DNA of 64,000 bases from Macrosoma leucophasiata (Eukaryota; Arthropoda; Insecta; Lepidoptera; Hedylidae): positions 11,617,001 to 11,681,000 of the forward strand of contig JAWQUS010000016.1 of assembly GCA_036365455.1 (NCBI GenBank). Direction: 5' to 3'. Position 1 is the stretch's first letter, and each line of letters starts with the position of its first letter. Below the pieces are notes generated by a model. That model was not told the DNA's origin, made no database searches, and saw nothing but the letters and a program-made list of their open reading frames with translations. Shown here piece after piece: positions 58,748 through 64,000 of the stretch. Position numbers and translations under genes: made by a program.

Positions 58748-61442
58748 TATTTTTACTACCTAATATATTTTGTAAATAGTGTACATTGCTCATTTTAATA
58801 TAATATATTACAATCTAAACATGTTGTTTATTTTTAGGAACTAAAATGTTATTAAAATATTTTGACTAAAGTCATTTCTTGGTTTTATTACAATCTCCCT
58901 TCTATCATAGACGGAATATACCCTTCATTTTTTGTCGAGTCTTCGCATATTACCAATTTGGAAGCTATAAAATCAGTAAACTGACCATATAGTATCACAG
59001 GTAGTTCCGCTTCGGCCAACTTCGTCCCAATTCAGCTAAAATGGGCCGAAGTTTAGTCCGAGATTGGCAATTTCTTCCGAAAGCAAAATCAACGCAACAT
59101 AAATATCGACATTATTTTGAATTCCTAGTTTTGAAAAGTTGTATAGTAGTTTATGTAGTAATCTAGTCGTCCGGTTTTTCATTTTGAAAAGCTAAACAAG
59201 CACGTAAAGTACCCAGCAAAAAAATGCACATCGAGCTCCAAGCACCAAGATATTTGTAAAAGTTATTGTAACATTTCGGTCATTGCCCGTGGTACACCTA
59301 TTTAGTCCACCTGGGTGAACCAAGGGTAACATTTTCTGCCCATGGTACACCTCTTGTGAGTTAGGTGTACCAGGGGTAAATTTTACTTCCGGTGGTCCAC
59401 CTGCTCGATAATTCAGCGGAATGTATTGCCCATGGTCCACCTAAACAATTTTCAATTGTGAAGAAAATAATAATTGATACAGATAAAAAACGTCAAGTTT
59501 AATTTTCTGGGTTTTAACCGACTTCGAAAAAAGGAGGAATTTATCAATCCGTCGGAATCTTTTTTAATTGATTTCGAAAAAAAGAGAAGGTTATCAATTC
59601 GTCGTAATTTTTATTAATGTAAGTTCACCGATACTTTGAAAATGTTCCCCGATATATTTTTTTTACCAATATGAATATTTAAAAAAAAAATGCCTTTTCG
59701 TGAAATCCCTAGGATCCGAAAGGGTTGAAAAAAAAAGTTAGAGAAGGATGTGAAATGTTACAATAACTTTAACAAATGTCTTGGTGCAACCCAGGCTTAG
59801 GATAGGAAGGAGACAATCGGCTAGTTTCGACTTCGTAGAGCGTTATTTCTGTTGAACACTACCGACGTAATTAGGTACTGTTAGTGTGGTATTGATCAAA
59901 ATGGTCGACAAACGTGAAATAGTATGTGCGTTCACCGCTAAAAAAACCTAATTCATTGTAGCACCATAGTTCCAGGGCGCTCGCCGTTGGTAAGAGTATC
60001 GGTATACTGGGCGTTGACATATCGAACGAAGTGCAATTCGGGATTCACATTGAGTGTAAGAAAATAAAATTGAAACCCCTTGGGGTTTCAATTTTGCCAC
60101 TAGCGGTCACCCATCACACTCCCAACCGCGACCTTATCGGACAACCGAAAAGATCGCTTGCAATCTACACCAGCCGCGCGGCCATGCGCGCTCCCTCTGG
60201 AGCTCACCACCAGTGAAATACTCTAAAGCTACAATGGATAAGGAAAATATTCGATAATCCCGTGAGCCCATTTAGTGATTCTTTGAATCACTAACTCTGA
60301 AATTTTCTACAAAAGTACCTACTTATCAAAAATGTTCTCTCTTATGAGTGGTCCGTGATCATTCCACAAGTATCCATTTCGTTACTTTCAAAATAAGTGA
60401 CGTGTAAGTGCCTGTTATCTTTCTCCAAGAATATTTATTGTGTTCGTGAAACCAATTACATAATTAATTATGTATCATGACTTTGTTAGGCTCCCACGCT
60501 GATGTATCAGAAAATTTTATCTGGAACGTTGTTTCTCGATAAATAGAGATAAGAGTATTAATGTTACTATTACTATGCAATCAAAGAACTTATGTTTTAT
60601 GCGTACCTATTATTGTAATTAACCGTTTATCTACTATTAAAAAAGGGTCCGAGTTGGTATACCTACTATGATTGACAACATTGAAATCCGTCAGATTAAG
60701 TTTAAAAATAACTTTCTTCATTTATAGGTACATATTATAATAAGAACTATGCGTTAAAATTCTACATCTTTGCCGAAGAATGATAATGTATTCTGTTTAG
60801 TGCTACTTCGCCAGCCGCGTACCAAACTTAATATTGCTCCGATGGCTTTTTTCACATAGGTTTCTGAAATTAGAATAAATAACGTTCATAATATGAAATA
60901 ATGTAAAAGGAAGTGACTAAAACACAATTTTAATATAATTTGAAAGCTATTTTTAAATGGAATAATTATAACTGTTTATAACATGAATGTCTGTTTAATT
61001 TATACACATTCAGTCACAAAAAGACCTTAATTTAATGCGTTTATCGAGAACAAGATAGCGTCAAATAATAATACCATTAAGTAATATAATGAACAATAAA
61101 TAATTGAAAAATAAATAAACCAATGCCGAGTGATACATTGAACATGCAATTCAAGCTCTTCCACGAGAATATAATACTTTTTCTATTGATGATAAAATTA
61201 CACGTTATCGCAACATCCTCCATTTAAAACTATGCTGGTAAGTTCAAAGTGTTTACCAAGAATAGTAGTGTTTGTATAGTCCGGAAATGGTTGGTGGTAA
61301 GGTTTCACAAGAAACACCAATTCTGTGCCCACCACTCCCGAAAGGTAGTCGCAAAGAGACCCAGCCACACGCTCATCTATGCTACTCTGGTGCACCTGTT
61401 TAATCAGATATCTATATGTTTAAAACCTGAAGTGATTTTACA
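58748..61442. other. Intergenic, repeat fragments only
   Basis: Downstream of TXNDC11; no canonical AATAAA close to the stop. 59270-59450 has repeated phrases GCCCATGGTACACCT and variants. 59505-59700 resembles a common insect repeat (AACCGACTTCGAAAAAAGG). 60066-60095 is a 14-bp-arm palindrome. No coding exon recognised. Confidence 0.45.
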
Positions 61443-61720
61443 CTGGTGGTAGACGGAGCTGGCGGGCGTAGGCACCACCGCATCACCTAATATACTTGCC
61501 GCTAAATGGTAGTGTTCAGCACTATCGTGTTCGGTCAGGTGGTAATTAATGTAAGGCCCTGTAATAACCGGCACAGAGGCATAGCACCTTAGACCTCAGG
61601 AGTAGTAACGCATCTGCGTTTTGACCTTGGTCTTTATGTGGGTGTCTATAGGCTGCAGTTATCACTTAACATCAATGTGAACTGCATGATTGTTCGTCAC
61701 TTTCATTGCATAAAAAATGT
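61443..61720 (+). repeat. Full-length copy of the GGTGGTAGA repeat
   Basis: Runs from CTGGTGGTAGACGGAGCTGG through AATGGTAGTGTTCAGCACT and GGCACAGAGGCATAGCACC to CACTTAACATCAATGTGAAC and TTGCATAAAA. It is the best reference copy of this family in the window; no coding capacity, so SINE-like or the 3' end of a LINE. Confidence 0.7.
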
Positions 61721-62879
61721 ATGTTGACTGTAAACCGTAACTGTGAATTCCCAAATATACTGACTGAATTGATACAATTTTGTTTCCCGAAATAAAAAGA
61801 CTCACGTAAAAATGTTAGGCGTTCCCTCGATTATCTTGCGAGTATGAACTTTGTCCATTATACATAAATGAGTAAATGCTTTGCAAATTGATTTTATACA
61901 TAGATTTATTATCTACTTCGTTAGATAGATTGGCAATACAAAGAGAAAGAATATATTATACGCATGTGTGAGAGCGAGATAGCTAGGCAGGACCATTTAC
62001 AGACACGTTCTCGGCCTGAGACACCCTGGCGTTAGTGACGTCGTGAACACAACAATTTCCTTTTATTATTTTAAATTTAAGGTTTACTGGTGTTTATTGT
62101 ACATAAATAATGATGGTTACATGTGCAGTTTAGACTTTCGCGAGCTGCACTTATTGAAATAAAACTAGTTTTCGGATTTATCTCGCGTATATTCTTCTTG
62201 TTGATCTTTCCTTGAAAACTGTTATCAGATTTATTTATCATCATAAGAAGTTTTCTGTAATCCTTGCTCACTTATCAGGTCACTTACTGTTTAATTATTA
62301 TAAGATACTTATTTTTACTATGTCTCTCGTCACCACGGGATCCAATTTGAACCCTGGACCTTTGTCAGGCTTGCGCGGGGGGACATGGGGGGTCCAACAC
62401 GTAGAGGTCCTTTTGAGAATTTTGATCTACTTTGTAATGGGTTATATTCGGCGGGACCTCTCTTTGACTGCATCAATAGTTAATACGACATAGACAGACC
62501 CCGCAGAATATATGGGACTATTGTAATGATAAGTGATTCGCCAAACTTTGGGCTATGAGGGTGAACTGGGGGAACTAGCTGGCTGGGCCTATGGAGTGAG
62601 ATCTGGCACCTGCCTATATTCAACATCTCATATTATCGAATCCTACTTTAGGCAGGTGGTGACTCGCCTCTCCTTGGTGGGCCCCCAAACAGCTAACCCG
62701 ATGGTCGACGGGGGCAACCCTGTTGAGAGAGGCTGAGGGTGTCGAGAGGTGTGGCTCCGGTTTCACCATCACGAGCGAGTAATCTCAAGTTCGGAGCGGG
62801 CTTCCCCGCTATTATGCCTTTAGACACTTCTACACCCGAGTGTATGGCTCTTGCAGAAATTTAGACAACAGCCTATTAT
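61721..62879. other. Intergenic; possible degenerate element at 62330-62780
   Basis: 61721-62330 is AT-rich with nothing recognised. 62330-62780 is richer in G+C and may belong to the retroelement whose tail follows, but no protein motif can be read from it. Confidence 0.35.
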
Positions 62880-63265
62880 CCAAATTTCTGCAAATGCCAT
62901 ACCTCTAGCGCCCCACTCAGACCGGCCAATGAAGGCAATGAAGGCTCTGTCCGGCCGTACCTCTGTGTGGCGAACGAGGCGGAGCCCAGTTCTCTCGGAA
63001 GAATTCGAGATGATGGTAGGGGGTGGTGTCGCTACTCACCAATAGCTCGCCGCTGCTCTGCCCCCTTTACTATTATTAGATATTTATTATAAGATTTTTG
63101 TTTATGTTGTACACCCCTATTACTTCCTGAATTTGTTTCTTTACATGTAAGGTTGCCTGGAAATCGCTGTTAGCGATAAAGCCGCCTGTTGTACTATAAT
63201 GTCCTAATTGTTTTTTCGTAATTGTTATCTATTGTGTACAATAAAGAGAGTATTAATATTATTTA
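62880..63265 (+). repeat. 3' end of a non-LTR retrotransposon
   Basis: Ends with GCTGTTAGCGATAAAGCCGC, then TGTACTATAA, then TTGTGTACAATAAAGAG and an (ATT)-rich tail; this terminal signature is common to a lepidopteran LINE family (from memory). The 5' limit is not defined. Confidence 0.55.
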
Positions 63266-63307
63266 TTTATTTTGTATACTTATGCGCCAGGTTATGCACA
63301 TAGATCA

Positions 63308-63651
63308 ACACGGGCCACCGGCCGACTAGAGGGTAGTAGCCATAGTGTCTATTACCGATGCAAAACAATCTGTCATTTTTTGCCGGGGGGAAATTTGTGT
63401 GACACACACGCACAGTAAAAATCGTCTATTACTACGAAACTCACACATCGACTTTAACAAAATACATACACACAATTTCACATACACATTTAAACATCTC
63501 GGCGACAGCGGCTTCTCGGAAACAAACTCTGATCAGTGGCTCGACCGATCGCGTATAGTATAAGGTCGCGGTCGCTATCAGTCCGCCCGATTGTGTTGTT
63601 TGAATCAGTCCGGAAAGGTCCGGAGTGGCCGGTGACCCGTGTTGCTCTATG
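63308..63651. mobile_element. MITE, GTTGCTCTATG family, copy 4 (inverted)
   Basis: Starts CAACACGGGCCACCGGCC and ends CCCGTGTTGCTCTATG. The interior is the reverse of the other copies (ATTACCGATGCAAAACA, GTCTATTACTACGAAACT). The middle (63490-63630) is different DNA, so copies vary internally. Confidence 0.8.
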
Positions 63652-63894
63652 GTTGTGCATGACATGTCTTCTAACATGTACTAGCTAACAGTTTATTTGT
63701 TGTTATAGTTTCTATGTATTTATTGCAATACACTATTGTGATGCATATTCATTGAAGTCTTGGCAGCACTATTTTGCTCGCACACAAACACATGTCACGC
63801 ACTCTGAGGTAATCCGAATTTGGTCTCGTCCTGACTACTCAATTGCCAATCTTTAGTATTATACATCCATGATTTTATAAAATACAATACTACC

Positions 63895-64000
63895 TATGGC
63901 CCCGTAACAATTATAACATAGGCAAAACTGCATCTGCATTTTGACCTTTGGCTATTCACTTACCATCAATGTGAACTGCATGTTTGTTTCCATCCACAAA
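63895..64000 (+). repeat. Tail fragment of the GGTGGTAGA repeat, cut by the window end
   Basis: Contains CTGCATCTGCATTTTGACC and ACCATCAATGTGAACTGCAT as in the copy at 61443-61720. Confidence 0.55.

Noticed and set aside
62533..63045. Several short plus-strand open frames
   Set aside because: No recognised domain; they lie in a region ending in a LINE tail and show stops and shifts in every frame.

Overview
This looks like animal nuclear DNA, most likely from a moth or butterfly. It has an AT-rich background, GT-AG introns, and five genes whose spliced products resemble conserved animal proteins. Between and inside the genes are repeats of the kinds common in Lepidoptera: tRNA-headed SINEs, an RTE-type LINE, a mariner transposon, many foldback elements and R1/I-like LINE fragments. 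Species cannot be read from the window. Gene identities come from recognising conserved protein stretches by eye; no database search was run.

The five genes are: Phtf (+, 89-8725; its 5' end lies outside the window), Luc7-like splicing factor (-, 20039-24250), PIG-Q/GPI1 (+, 26755-34080), nudE/NDEL1 (-, 39364-45689) and TXNDC11 (+, 47542-58747). Orientations alternate, giving two convergent intervals (8.7-20 kb and 34-39 kb) and two divergent, promoter-bearing intervals (24.2-26.8 kb and 45.7-47.5 kb). In all five genes the exon phases chain into one open frame. They are unrelated housekeeping genes: a multi-pass ER membrane protein (Phtf), U1 snRNP/5' splice site function (Luc7-like), the first step of GPI-anchor synthesis (PIG-Q), dynein/Lis1 function (nudE) and ER thioredoxin-like function (TXNDC11).

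The 11.4-17.7 kb interval is the least ordinary part. Three blocks of satellite-like DNA carry the core TTAGGTTAGCTC, which contains almost two units of the insect telomere repeat TTAGG. They alternate with three minus-strand, 5'-truncated non-LTR retrotransposon ends coding for RNase H and a C-terminal Cys/His domain. Two of these elements have poly(A) ends lying against a block of the satellite. The last block ends in 16 essentially identical 21-bp units.

The introns are crowded with foldback and MITE-like elements. One family with ends in GTTGCTCTATG has four copies. In one copy the end is amplified into six 43-bp tandem units lying just before a very GC-rich TXNDC11 exon. The right third (58.7-64 kb) is intergenic and consists mainly of repeat remnants.
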